64,000 nt of DNA from Erwinia rhapontici (GTDB taxonomy: Bacteria; Pseudomonadota; Gammaproteobacteria; Enterobacterales; Enterobacteriaceae). Position numbers and translations under genes: made by a program. The stretch spans positions 124,001 through 188,000 of the forward strand of contig NZ_VRKO01000014.1 in assembly GCF_012271765.1 (NCBI RefSeq), given 5' to 3'. The notes beneath the pieces are model-generated. The model was not told where the DNA came from. It searched no databases and saw nothing but the letters and a program-made list of their open reading frames with translations. Positions within the stretch are counted from its first letter, which is position 1. Every line of letters begins with the position of its first letter. Shown in pieces: positions 39,293-47,814 of this stretch.

Positions 39293-40195
39293 TCACCAGC
39301 CCTGATCCCACTCTGGCTTCCCGGCATAATGGCTGACAAGGAAATCGATCAGCGCCCGTACCTTATGGGCCAGATGGCGTGCCGGGGGATAAACGGCGTA
39401 CAGGCCGAGCGGAGGAATTTCACTCTCAATCAGCAGAGGCCGGATGGTTCCAGTTCGTAAGGCGGCACCGGCAATAAAGGTCGGCAGTCGGGCAATACCC
39501 AAGCCGCTCAGCGCCGCGGTCAGGCAGGCCTCGGCATTGGAAAAACGCAGACGGCCACTGACGGGCACAGTTTCGCCTTCATTGCCGAACGGCCAGTTAT
39601 AAGGATCGCGGAAGTTGGTGTCGATAATGCAGTTATGATCGGCTAATTGCTGAGTATGCGTTGGCATACCGTGCCGCCGCAAATAGTCATCGCTGGCGGC
39701 GATCACCACGCGCATATCGCTGAGGCGGCGGGCAATCAGGCTGCTGTCGCTCAGTTTTCCGATGCGGATGGCAACGTCAAATCCCTCATCGACGATGTTC
39801 ACGATACGGTCTGAGAAGCTGACATCCAGTTCAATTTCCGGAAACTCGCGGGCAAAGGCGATCAGCGCCGGGGCAAGTTGGCTGGCACCAAACGTGATGG
39901 GCGCGCTGAGTTTGATGCGTCCTGAGGGTTTCCCTGCAGCGTGGCGCACCGAGGCATCCAGCGCATCCCATTCATCCAGCAGATGTTTGACCTGAGAAAA
40001 ATAGGCCTGCCCGACTTCGGTGGGGGACAGCGCACGCGTGCTGCGTTTCAGCAGTTGCACGCCCAGCTCTTTTTCCAGTTTTGATACCAGTTTAGAGGCC
40101 TGGCCACTGCTGGTACCCAGCCGGGCCGCCGCTGCGGCAAAGCTGCCCAGCTCGAGCACCGCCACAAACATTCGATCGCAATCCAGACGTTCCAC
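39293..40195 (-). CDS. LysR-type regulator
   Basis: A 300-aa LysR protein: the winged HTH (MFVAVLELGSFAAAAARLGTSSGQASKLVSKLEKELGVQLLKRSTR) and a periplasmic-binding-like effector domain. Start GTG 40195 with AAGGGAAAACC upstream; an ATG at 40171 is possible. It is upstream of and co-directed with yqjF-yqjG, so it may control them; E. coli has a LysR gene (yhaJ) close to yqjFG. Belongs to the large AaeR/YafC-like subgroup. Confidence 0.93.
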   Translation of the reverse strand: MERLDCDRMFVAVLELGSFAAAAARLGTSSGQASKLVSKLEKELGVQLLKRSTRALSPTEVGQAYFSQVKHLLDEWDALDASVRHAAGKPSGRIKLSAPITFGASQLAPALIAFAREFPEIELDVSFSDRIVNIVDEGFDVAIRIGKLSDSSLIARRLSDMRVVIAASDDYLRRHGMPTHTQQLADHNCIIDTNFRDPYNWPFGNEGETVPVSGRLRFSNAEACLTAALSGLGIARLPTFIAGAALRTGTIRPLLIESEIPPLGLYAVYPPARHLAHKVRALIDFLVSHYAGKPEWDQGW

Positions 40196-40220
40196 GGTTT
40201 TCCCTTGTGTGCAGAAAAAC

Positions 40221-40279
40221 GGGCCGGACCTGCCCGGCCCCTACGTGATCCCATCGTAGGTGCAAGGTATGCCTCGCCC
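40221..40279. repeat. Palindromic repeat pair near the LysR start
   Basis: A degenerate GGGCCGGACCTGCCCGGCCC element and a half-element (AAGGTATGCCTCGCCC), separated by CTACGTGATCCCATCGTAGG, itself a short inverted repeat. Located between the ends of the ABC ATPase gene and the LysR gene start. Confidence 0.65.
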
Positions 40280-40290
40280 TGATGACACCA

Positions 40291-41373
40291 TTAAACCAGC
40301 CGCGCACCGCTTTGTGCATCAAACAGATGGATTTTTTCGGGATTGATATCCAGAGCAAGGGATTGCTGCGGTTCCAGCGTCACGCGCCCGGCGAGCTGAA
40401 TATGCAGGGGAAAACCCTGCCATTCGGCGTGCAGCAGGCTGGATTCGCCCGTGACTTCCAGCACCTTCAATAATGCGGAGGGATGGGTGGAGTGGCGTGC
40501 CTGGACAAAATCATGGGCGCGAATCCCGACGATCACCGGCTGGCTGCCCTGACGCCGGGCGCTGTCGTGCCAGCGAGCAGGCAGAGGAAACCACAGTCCG
40601 TTACAGTTGACGCCGGGAATGCCATCCTGCGTCTTTACTTCACCCGCCAGCAGATTCATCGGCGGCGATCCAATAAAGCGTGCGACAAAGGTATTCACCG
40701 GATGGTCGTAAATCTCCAGCGGCTTGCCCTGCTGCACAATCACCCCATCGCGCATCACCACAATGCGGTCCGCCAGCGTCATGGCCTCCACCTGATCATG
40801 GGTGACGTAGACCATAGTGGTTTTAAAGCGCTGGTGCAGCGATTTAATCTCCGCACGCAGCTCCATACGCAGCTGGGCATCAAGGTTTGATAGCGGCTCA
40901 TCAAACAGGAAGACCTGCGGATTACGTATCATCGCCCGGCCCATCGCCACGCGCTGACGCTGGCCGCCAGAGAGGGCACGCGGGTAGCGATTCAGCAGTT
41001 TATCAATACCGAGGATGCTGGCGATCCGTGTAATGCGGCTCTGTTGTTCGTCCCGTTTGACCCGTTTAACCTGCATATGGAACGCCAGGTTTTCAGCCAC
41101 CGTCAGATGCGGATACAGGGCGTAGCTCTGAAACACCATGGCGATATCGCGATCCGCGGGATCAAGATCATTTATTCGCAGATCGTCCAGCAGGATCGCC
41201 CCGTCAGAGATCGTATCCAGCCCGGCCAGCAGACGCAGCAGGGTGGATTTTCCACAGCCGGAAGGACCGACCAGCACGGTAAAACTGCCGTCCTCGATCG
41301 TCAGATCGAGCGGGTGCAACACCGTTTGCGTACCGTAACGTTTCGTGACTTTGACCAGTTCAACCCGTGCCAT
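40291..41373 (-). CDS. Sugar ABC importer ATPase (UgpC/MsmK/MalK-type)
   Basis: A 360-aa ATPase of a carbohydrate ABC importer. Walker A GPSGCGKSTLLRL, Q-loop VFQSYALYPHLTVAENL, signature LSGGQRQRVAMGRAM, Walker B VFLFDEPLSNLD and H-loop YVTHDQ, then the C-terminal TOBE/OB domain. Start ATG 41373 (MARVELVKVTKRYG); the tandem palindrome array lies just upstream, between this gene and the permease genes. Energises the two permeases and binding protein encoded upstream. Confidence 0.95.
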   Translation of the reverse strand: MARVELVKVTKRYGTQTVLHPLDLTIEDGSFTVLVGPSGCGKSTLLRLLAGLDTISDGAILLDDLRINDLDPADRDIAMVFQSYALYPHLTVAENLAFHMQVKRVKRDEQQSRITRIASILGIDKLLNRYPRALSGGQRQRVAMGRAMIRNPQVFLFDEPLSNLDAQLRMELRAEIKSLHQRFKTTMVYVTHDQVEAMTLADRIVVMRDGVIVQQGKPLEIYDHPVNTFVARFIGSPPMNLLAGEVKTQDGIPGVNCNGLWFPLPARWHDSARRQGSQPVIVGIRAHDFVQARHSTHPSALLKVLEVTGESSLLHAEWQGFPLHIQLAGRVTLEPQQSLALDINPEKIHLFDAQSGARLV

Positions 41374-41392
41374 ACTGTTTTCCCGTGGTGAC

Positions 41393-41554
41393 GGGCGAGG
41401 CATGCCTCGCCCCTACAATTAAAAGGCTGCGTGTTCCCGCATGGAGCATGCCTCACCCCTGCAATTAACAGGCTGCGTGGTCCCGTATGGAGCATGCCTC
41501 GCCCCTACAATTAACAGGCTGCGTGTTCCCGTAGGGGTCGGGCATGCCCGACCC
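41393..41554. repeat. Tandem palindrome array, 46-bp period
   Basis: Starts with the perfect 20-bp palindrome GGGCGAGGCATGCCTCGCCC (41393-41412) and ends with GGGTCGGGCATGCCCGACCC (41535-41554). Between them, CATGCCTCGCCCCTACAATT-type units recur at 41401, 41447 and 41493 (46-bp period) and at 41543. The spacer reads ACAATTAACAGGCTGCGTG. It separates the two permease genes from the ATPase gene of one importer operon. Confidence 0.9.
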
Positions 41555-41569
41555 GATTTGCCGACATAA

Positions 41570-42409
41570 TTACCCCTTGCTGCCGCCACTGGCCAGCCCG
41601 CCGACCAGGCTTTTTTGCAACCACAGGGCGATCAGCAACGGCGGTAATGAGGCGAGGATGCCCACGGCGGCGATCAAGCCGTCATCGGTGGCGCGTCCGG
41701 CAGTAAATCCGGCGATGGTCACTGGCAGCGTTTGTGCGTCGAGATTACTGGTAAACAACAGCGCATAGAAAAATTCATCCCACGCCAGCAGCCAGCCGAA
41801 CAGCGCCGAGGCGCCCAGCACCGGTTTTGCCAGCGGCAGGGTAATACGCATCAGAACCTGCCAGAAGCGCAGGCCATCCAGGCGGGCTGCCTGCTCAATA
41901 TCGCGTGGCAGGGCATCAAACTGGTTTTTCAGCATCCATGTCAGGAACGGCAGGATCAGCGAACAGTAGACCAGCACCAGACCAAGATGGGTGTTCAGCA
42001 GGCCGAGCTGTTGCAGCACAAAATAGAGCGGCAGTACAAAGGCCACGGGTGGCACCATGTAGATCGCCAGCGCCGCGAACAGCCACAGATCGCGCCCGAC
42101 ATAGCGCGAGAAGCTGAACGCAGCGGGAACCGCCAGCAGCAGGGAAATCAGTGTGGCAAACCCCGCGACCAGCAGGCTGTTGCCCAGCGCATGCAGAAAC
42201 AGTTCGCCGGGCTGACCGGGGGTGAGCGACAGCAGCGCGCGGTAACGGCTGAAGTCCCACTGGCGCGGCAGCCACTCCAGCGGAATACGCGTCAGGTCGC
42301 TGTTGGCGCTGACGCTCATCAGAAACAGCCACAGCATTGGCCCGAGAATCGACGCTGCCAGCAGCAGCGCGGCGGCATACAGTAAAACGCGGCGCAGTTT
42401 ACGTTTCAT
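41570..42409 (-). CDS. Sugar ABC importer permease (UgpE/MalG-type)
   Basis: A 279-aa inner-membrane permease with six segments and the EAA-loop DIEQAARLDGLRFWQVLMRITLPLAKPVLG that docks the ATPase. ATG 42409 (MKRKLRRVLLYAAALLLAASILGPMLWLFLMS) is inside the end of the preceding permease gene (11-bp overlap). Partner of the permease at 42399. Confidence 0.94.
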   Translation of the reverse strand: MKRKLRRVLLYAAALLLAASILGPMLWLFLMSVSANSDLTRIPLEWLPRQWDFSRYRALLSLTPGQPGELFLHALGNSLLVAGFATLISLLLAVPAAFSFSRYVGRDLWLFAALAIYMVPPVAFVLPLYFVLQQLGLLNTHLGLVLVYCSLILPFLTWMLKNQFDALPRDIEQAARLDGLRFWQVLMRITLPLAKPVLGASALFGWLLAWDEFFYALLFTSNLDAQTLPVTIAGFTAGRATDDGLIAAVGILASLPPLLIALWLQKSLVGGLASGGSKG

Positions 42410-43307
42410 CAGCAAGACTCCTGCGGCGCTGGCGGTAGAGCATCGCCATATACAGCGCAATCAGTACGCTACACATCAGCGTCATCAGAATGGCGTAAGC
42501 CGCACCGCTACCGGCCCGCAGATAGCTGAAGGATTCCTGATAGACATAGAAACTGAGGGTTTTGGTGCTGTCGACCGGGCCGCCGCGCGTCATCACATAG
42601 ATAATGTCGAACACTTTGAAGGCGTCGATGGTGCGTAGCACCAACGCCACACTCAGTGCACCGACAATGGCCGGAAAGGTGATGGCGCGAAAACGTCGCC
42701 ACGCCGGCGCACCGTCCAGACGTGCAGCTTCATACAGATCTTCAGGAATCGACTGCATGGCGGCCAGCACCAGCAGTGTCACCAGCGGATAGTTTTTCCA
42801 TACGTCAGCCAGCATCACCGCATTGAGGGCTGAGTCCGGGGAACCGAGCCAGCTGCGGTAGCCGTCGATAATGCCTGCCTGAGTCAGCAGCGCATTGATG
42901 CTGCCGTAATCCGGGTTGAAATTCAGTCGCCACATCATGGCGTTAACAATGGTGGGCAGCGCCCAGGGCAGGATCACCAGCACGCGCAGCACGTTGCGCC
43001 CGATAAATTTTTGGTTCAGCAGCAGCGCGACGAGTACGCCGATCACTCCCTCAAGCGCCACTGATATCATCGTGAAATAGAGCGTACGGCCAATCGCCGC
43101 ACGAAAATCCGGGTCGGTCAGGGCGTAGAGGTAGTTATCCAGTCCGATGTAGCCGGTCTGTGCACCGCTGCCAATCAGCTCGGCATCGGTAAAACTGAGC
43201 CAGATAGTGCGCAGCAGTGGCCAGGCGGTTAACAGGGCCATCACAATCAGCATGGGTGCCAGAAGCACCCATGCCTGACGCTGCTCACGACGTTGCAGAC
43301 TGAGCAT
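42399..43307 (-). CDS. Sugar ABC importer permease (UgpA/MalF-type)
   Basis: A 302-aa permease opening REQRQAWVLLAPMLIVMALLTAWPLLRTIWLSFTD, with the EAA motif YEAARLDGAPAWRRFRAITFPAIVG. Located 9 bp after the binding-protein gene and overlapping the second permease, as in the usual SBP-permease-permease-ATPase operon. Confidence 0.95.
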   Translation of the reverse strand: MLSLQRREQRQAWVLLAPMLIVMALLTAWPLLRTIWLSFTDAELIGSGAQTGYIGLDNYLYALTDPDFRAAIGRTLYFTMISVALEGVIGVLVALLLNQKFIGRNVLRVLVILPWALPTIVNAMMWRLNFNPDYGSINALLTQAGIIDGYRSWLGSPDSALNAVMLADVWKNYPLVTLLVLAAMQSIPEDLYEAARLDGAPAWRRFRAITFPAIVGALSVALVLRTIDAFKVFDIIYVMTRGGPVDSTKTLSFYVYQESFSYLRAGSGAAYAILMTLMCSVLIALYMAMLYRQRRRSLADET

Positions 43308-43316
43308 GGCGTTCCC

Positions 43317-44552
43317 TTAACGCAGTCGGGCTGCGCTTTTCGTCACCGCTTCCATTGCGGATTGCGGCGTTTGCTGGCCCTGAAGGACCTGCTGCAGTTG
43401 CTGTTGCAGACTGTTCGACAGACGTGAGTAGTCGGCGGTAATCGGGCGCATCAGCATCACATCGAGGGATTTTTTCGCGGCTGCGATTAACGGCTCCTGG
43501 CCTTTCTGCACGGCGGGATCGTCGTAGGAGTCTTTCCAGACAGGCAGGCTGAGTTTGGCGTATTTATTCTGCACCGGCTGGGAGGTCAGGTAACGGATAT
43601 ACTGCCAGGCCTGATCCTGGTGGGCGCTGGTCTGGGTCACGCCCAATCCCATCGAACCGTTCATTGCTGCGACTTTGCCCGGTTGTTCAGAGGGGGCCGG
43701 AACAATTCCCACATCACCGGCGACCTTGCTCTGCTTCGGATCGTTGGCCATGTTGTACATATAGGTCCAGTTCAGGGCAAAGGCCGCATCGCCATTGGAA
43801 AACACCTTACGCACATCCTCTTCCAGATACTCGCGTGAGTTCGGGTTTGTGACGCCTTTATCCAGCGATTCTTTCATAAAGGTGACGGCTTTCACCGATC
43901 CGGCATCACTGAAGTTCAGCTTACCGTTCTGGTAGAACTGGCCGCCAAAGGCTGACACCAGGGTGGTGTAGTCGCACACCAGCGCTTCAGCCTGGGACCA
44001 GCTCCACACCAGCGGATATTTAACGATGCCTTTATCCTGCAAAATTTTGGACTGATCCATCACCTGCTGCCAGGTGGTCGGTGGGTTCGCAATACCTGCT
44101 TTAGCGAGCATGGCTTTGTTGTAGAAGAGGTATTTTGTATCGAGGATCCACGGCATGCCCCACAGTTTTTTGTCCCAGCTGACCGTACTCCAGGCGCCGT
44201 CGAACACCTTCGCTTTCTCATCGGCGCTGACCTGGCGGGTGATATCTTTTAGCAGGCCAAATTTGGCAAATTCTGCGGGCCACATATCGTCAAACAGCAC
44301 CACATCGTAGCCATCGCTACCTGCGCCGCGTGCCGCGATAATTTTATCGTGCAGGGCTTCATAGGGCACAAATTCAAGATTAACGGTGACACCCGGATTG
44401 GCTTTTTCAAAATCGCTGGTCATGGCACGCACGTCGCTTTCGCTGTAGGCGGCCTGAGACATAAACAGGGCGTTGAGTTGGGTTTTTGCAGAGGCAGCGC
44501 CGGAGGCGCTCAGAGCAAGCAGGGTCATCAGGCAAGCGGTGGATCTCTTCAT
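43317..44552 (-). CDS. Sugar ABC importer periplasmic binding protein (family 1)
   Basis: A 411-aa binding protein: signal peptide MKRSTACLMTLLALSASGAASA, then FEKANPGVTVNLEFVPYEALHDKIIAA and YDVVLFDDMWPAEFAKFGLL, typical of the UgpB/MalE-like cluster. The sugar cannot be read from sequence. The linked SIS-domain and ROK kinase genes suggest an amino sugar or N-substituted sugar. Confidence 0.93.
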   Translation of the reverse strand: MKRSTACLMTLLALSASGAASAKTQLNALFMSQAAYSESDVRAMTSDFEKANPGVTVNLEFVPYEALHDKIIAARGAGSDGYDVVLFDDMWPAEFAKFGLLKDITRQVSADEKAKVFDGAWSTVSWDKKLWGMPWILDTKYLFYNKAMLAKAGIANPPTTWQQVMDQSKILQDKGIVKYPLVWSWSQAEALVCDYTTLVSAFGGQFYQNGKLNFSDAGSVKAVTFMKESLDKGVTNPNSREYLEEDVRKVFSNGDAAFALNWTYMYNMANDPKQSKVAGDVGIVPAPSEQPGKVAAMNGSMGLGVTQTSAHQDQAWQYIRYLTSQPVQNKYAKLSLPVWKDSYDDPAVQKGQEPLIAAAKKSLDVMLMRPITADYSRLSNSLQQQLQQVLQGQQTPQSAMEAVTKSAARLR

Positions 44553-44723
44553 TACTTACTCTCCATTTAACCTAAAAAGGAAGCGGTCAGAACACGTTCT
44601 TATTCGCCTGGATCAATAGAATGGCTGAGCCGCACAACTTAACCGGCCCAGACATTTATTATTGTCGTAAATATTTCAAAGGTAGAACTTTATTATCAAG
44701 AACTGCTTTATAGGTCGTGCTTA

Positions 44724-45662
44724 TTATGGTTGACGGGTTCCCCTGAGTGTTGGCAGTATCGCCGCCCCGAGCGCGCCCGCCGCGTCGCCCAGAGAAGATG
44801 GAATAATATGCTTGTTAACCGCATAGCCGCTGGCCCGCGCCAGCGCTTTCTCCATTCCTCCCTGAAACAGCGGAAACAGTGCTGCTGCGCTGCCGCTGAG
44901 AACCGTCACATCCGGTCCATACAGCGCCAGCAGGGTATTTAGCCCCCGGCCAACGATCTGGCCGTACTGATAAAGAATGCCGCTGATGCGCGGATTTTCC
45001 GCGGCCAGATGGCTTAATCTCTGACTGAGCGTGGCATCCCAGCGCAGGTCGGGAATCGCGGCGGTCAGCGCCTGCTGTAGCCAGCCGCGTGAGGCCAGCA
45101 TTTCCCAGCAACCCTGCAATCCGCAGTAACACACTACCGGGTCATCGGAAACCGGGATGTGGCCCGCTTCCGGATGGCTGCCATCAATGTTGCGAAACGG
45201 GGTGCCGCCTTCCAGCATCGCTACGCCAATTCCCGTACCGAGTGTGACCATCAGCATGCGGCCGCTGCCCTGGCCTGCCCCTAAGTGAAACTCACCGAGG
45301 GCGGCGGCAACGGCATCGTTGTCGATTGCCACGGGGACACCCAGCAGTTCCCGCAACTGTGACACCAGTGGGAAGCCGGAGAAGCAGGCCAGCGTGTCCT
45401 CGTTTTCAATGATCTCATTGTTCATGTTCACCGGGCCGCTGGCACCGATGCCGAGGCTGGCTAAACGCTGCCCGGCGGGCACTAACTGACGCACTTTCTC
45501 TGCCAGTGCGCTGGCACGTTGCCAGGCGGGCAGCGTGGCGAACCACGCGGTCGGTACGGTTTCTGACGCGATTTCGCGCTGCCCGGCCAGCAAAATAATG
45601 CGTGTGCCGGTACCCCCGATATCCATGCCTGCCTGTAGAGAGAGTGCGTCAGAGGTTGTCAT
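44724..45662 (-). CDS. ROK-family sugar kinase
   Basis: A 312-aa kinase: ATP-binding AGMDIGGTGTRI at the N-terminus, catalytic VAIDNDAVAAALGE (Asp about residue 106), glycine-rich VTLGTGIGVAMLEGG and the zinc-site-like CYCGLQGCWEMLAS. ROK kinases phosphorylate glucose, ManNAc, GlcNAc or similar. The ATG at 45662 overlaps the SIS-gene stop (ATGA), so the two are coupled. Probably the first step of catabolism of the imported sugar. Confidence 0.92.
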   Translation of the reverse strand: MTTSDALSLQAGMDIGGTGTRIILLAGQREIASETVPTAWFATLPAWQRASALAEKVRQLVPAGQRLASLGIGASGPVNMNNEIIENEDTLACFSGFPLVSQLRELLGVPVAIDNDAVAAALGEFHLGAGQGSGRMLMVTLGTGIGVAMLEGGTPFRNIDGSHPEAGHIPVSDDPVVCYCGLQGCWEMLASRGWLQQALTAAIPDLRWDATLSQRLSHLAAENPRISGILYQYGQIVGRGLNTLLALYGPDVTVLSGSAAALFPLFQGGMEKALARASGYAVNKHIIPSSLGDAAGALGAAILPTLRGTRQP

Positions 45663-46681
45663 GTTTTCACCGTTATCTTTTGGCCGTAGAGAAATTCCCC
45701 TGGTATCCGCCCATTGCCACGCGCCAGCGTGACAGTCAGATGCTGGACCCACAGCATTGCACACAGTAAACGCGGCAGCGGTTCGGTGGGTGTGGGCAGA
45801 TGCACGCTGTCGGCGTACTTCTCCGGCCCTACGCTGACCACCAGCGTCCCGTTCTGGCGCAAATCGGCTGCCAGGGTGTTCAGGGTGTTGTCGCTGCCAT
45901 CACCAAACAGGAGGGCCAGCATCCCCGCGCCGGAGGTTTCCATCGGACCGTGGCGGAACTGGCCACCAATAAAACCTTCTGCGGCCACTTTGGACGCTTC
46001 TTTGGTAATCAGTGCTCCGGTTAACGCCGTAGCGGCATCGGCCCCGATACCAATCATCGCGACGCGGGGCAGGTTATGGGCCAGCAGCGCATCGCTGAGC
46101 GTTTGTGCTTCGGCGCGCTGGCGAATAATTTGCGCGATATCGGGCAGAATAGCATGCACGGTCGCCAGCAAAGGTTTCTCATTCCGCCCGGTCAGGGCGT
46201 ACAACACCCGGTAACTGGCGACTAACGTGTTGAGGTAGCTTTTCGCACTGACGGTGGCTTCTGACCCGCTGTGCAGCAATACCTGAACCTGTGCCTTTTT
46301 TGCCAGTTCGCTGGCGGTATCATTGGTGATGCCAATCAGCGTTTTTGGCGGGGTGATGCTGTTCAGCAACGCCACCACTTCGCCACTCATTCCTGACTGC
46401 GATGTCAGCCACAGCAGACTGTTGGCGGTGACCAGGTTTGGCATATCGAGCAATCTGCCCGCATCAATACGCCATACCGGGTAACCGCGCTCGATCAGTT
46501 CACGTTCGATCGGGATCAGGGCGTAATCAGAGGATCCCATTCCGGCCAGCACAATACGATCGTAGTGATTGAGATCCAGTGCGCTGAGTGCCTGCGGTAG
46601 CTGGTAAGCTAACTGGTCACGCAGGGCCTCGACCTGCTGCTCAATATCTTTTTCGTAGTCGCTGAGAATCGTTGCTGACAT
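45659..46681 (-). CDS. SIS-domain sugar-phosphate isomerase/deaminase-like protein
   Basis: A 340-aa protein with two SIS domains (RIVLAGMGSSDYALIPIERELIERG; WLTSQSGMSGEVVALLNSI; VAMIGIGADAATALTGALITKEASKVAAEGFIGGQFRHGP). The arrangement is that of AgaS, FrlB and the isomerase half of GlmS, which act on amino-sugar or fructosamine phosphates. The last FIGGQFRHGPMET segment carries the family His/Glu. Start ATG 46681 with GGGAGGG upstream. First gene of the operon divergent from deoR. Confidence 0.9.
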   Translation of the reverse strand: MSATILSDYEKDIEQQVEALRDQLAYQLPQALSALDLNHYDRIVLAGMGSSDYALIPIERELIERGYPVWRIDAGRLLDMPNLVTANSLLWLTSQSGMSGEVVALLNSITPPKTLIGITNDTASELAKKAQVQVLLHSGSEATVSAKSYLNTLVASYRVLYALTGRNEKPLLATVHAILPDIAQIIRQRAEAQTLSDALLAHNLPRVAMIGIGADAATALTGALITKEASKVAAEGFIGGQFRHGPMETSGAGMLALLFGDGSDNTLNTLAADLRQNGTLVVSVGPEKYADSVHLPTPTEPLPRLLCAMLWVQHLTVTLARGNGRIPGEFLYGQKITVKT

Positions 46682-46725
46682 CGATAGTGCCCTCCCGAAA
46701 GTTGTTACCGATGAGTTAAATGTAG

Positions 46726-46743
46726 CTGCACGAATTCGTGCAG
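46726..46743. promoter_or_regulatory. Perfect palindromic operator between SIS gene and DeoR gene
   Basis: CTGCACGAATTCGTGCAG is an 18-bp perfect palindrome 45 bp before the SIS gene. A second, weaker inverted repeat with TGTGC and GCACA arms lies at 46748-46772, and further GTGCA half-sites occur toward the DeoR start. These are the likely binding sites of the DeoR-type repressor for both divergent genes. Confidence 0.75.
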
Positions 46744-46868
46744 TCAATGTGCATTATTCGCGCAATAGCACAAATATTTGCCTGTTTTTTGTCTGCTATA
46801 CTGACATCAGGGCAATGTTCGTACAGTATGTGCATGAAAGTGTGCAGGTATCGCAACAGGAAGGACAC

Positions 46869-47639
46869 ATGAGCGCATCAAAAAGACGATTGCAAATAAT
46901 TGAGATGATCAGGGAAAAGGGCTATCTGAACGCCGTAGAGCTGTCCGAAGTGTTCGGTGTTGATAGTTCGACTATCCGCCGCGACCTGTCGTTGCTGGAA
47001 AAAAACGGGATGGTGATGCGCACGCATGGGGGATTGCTGCCGGTATCCGGCGTGACGGAGAGCAGTCTGGATACGCCTTACAGCGTACGCCGTCAGATGA
47101 ACAATCCGGCGAAAGCGGCGATTGCACGTTATGCGGCAAGCCTGGTGCAGGACGGTCAGTCGTTGATCCTGGATAACGGCTCCAGCGTCTATGAACTGGC
47201 GCTGGCGTTGCGCGATAAGCGTAATCTGACTGTGGTGACCAATGACGTCCTGACCGCCGTGGCACTGAGTGCCTGCCCGGGGATCACCATTCACGTCACC
47301 GGGGGCATGATGCTGAATGCTGTCTATACCCTGATTGGCCAGGAGACGGTGGATAAGATTAACAGTCTGCACGTCGACTGGGCGTTTCTTGGGGCGGAAG
47401 GGGTGCACTTTGACAGCGGTATCACCAATATCAACACCGTCGAAATCCCGGTGAAGAAGGCGATGATCGCGGCGGCAGAGAAAACCGTGGTGCTGGTGGA
47501 CAGCAGTAAAATGGGCTATCGCGCGCTTGCACATGTGTGTCCGTTGGCGGAAATCGCGCTGATTATCACCGAGGAGTCCCCGGCCCTGAAACAGCGAACG
47601 AAATATGGGGATCGGCTGCGGGTAGTGACGCTCGCGTAG
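46869..47639 (+). CDS. DeoR-family transcriptional repressor
   Basis: A 256-aa DeoR regulator: HTH RRLQIIEMIREKGYLNAVELSEVFGVDSSTIRRDLSLLEKNGMVMRTHGG, then the sugar-phosphate-binding DeoRC domain (IARYAASLVQDGQSLILDNGSSVYELALAL; KMGYRALAHVCPL). ATG 46869 is chosen, with AGGAAGGA before it. Divergent from the SIS/ROK/ABC genes, which it probably represses in the absence of a sugar phosphate. Confidence 0.94.
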   Translation: MSASKRRLQIIEMIREKGYLNAVELSEVFGVDSSTIRRDLSLLEKNGMVMRTHGGLLPVSGVTESSLDTPYSVRRQMNNPAKAAIARYAASLVQDGQSLILDNGSSVYELALALRDKRNLTVVTNDVLTAVALSACPGITIHVTGGMMLNAVYTLIGQETVDKINSLHVDWAFLGAEGVHFDSGITNINTVEIPVKKAMIAAAEKTVVLVDSSKMGYRALAHVCPLAEIALIITEESPALKQRTKYGDRLRVVTLA

Positions 47640-47814
47640 CGGCGTGGCGAGGCCCGCAGGGATGCGGTCGTTGCTTATTCGGCATGCTCAAACTGGCCTC
47701 AGACCCGAAGCCATACTGTCAGCCACTAAAATTTGTGGGGGGCTCTATGAGGTCGACCCTCACCCCGGTTATGCACTAAGCTGAACAATCCTGCCGTACA
47801 CATGAGCCTGCTTT

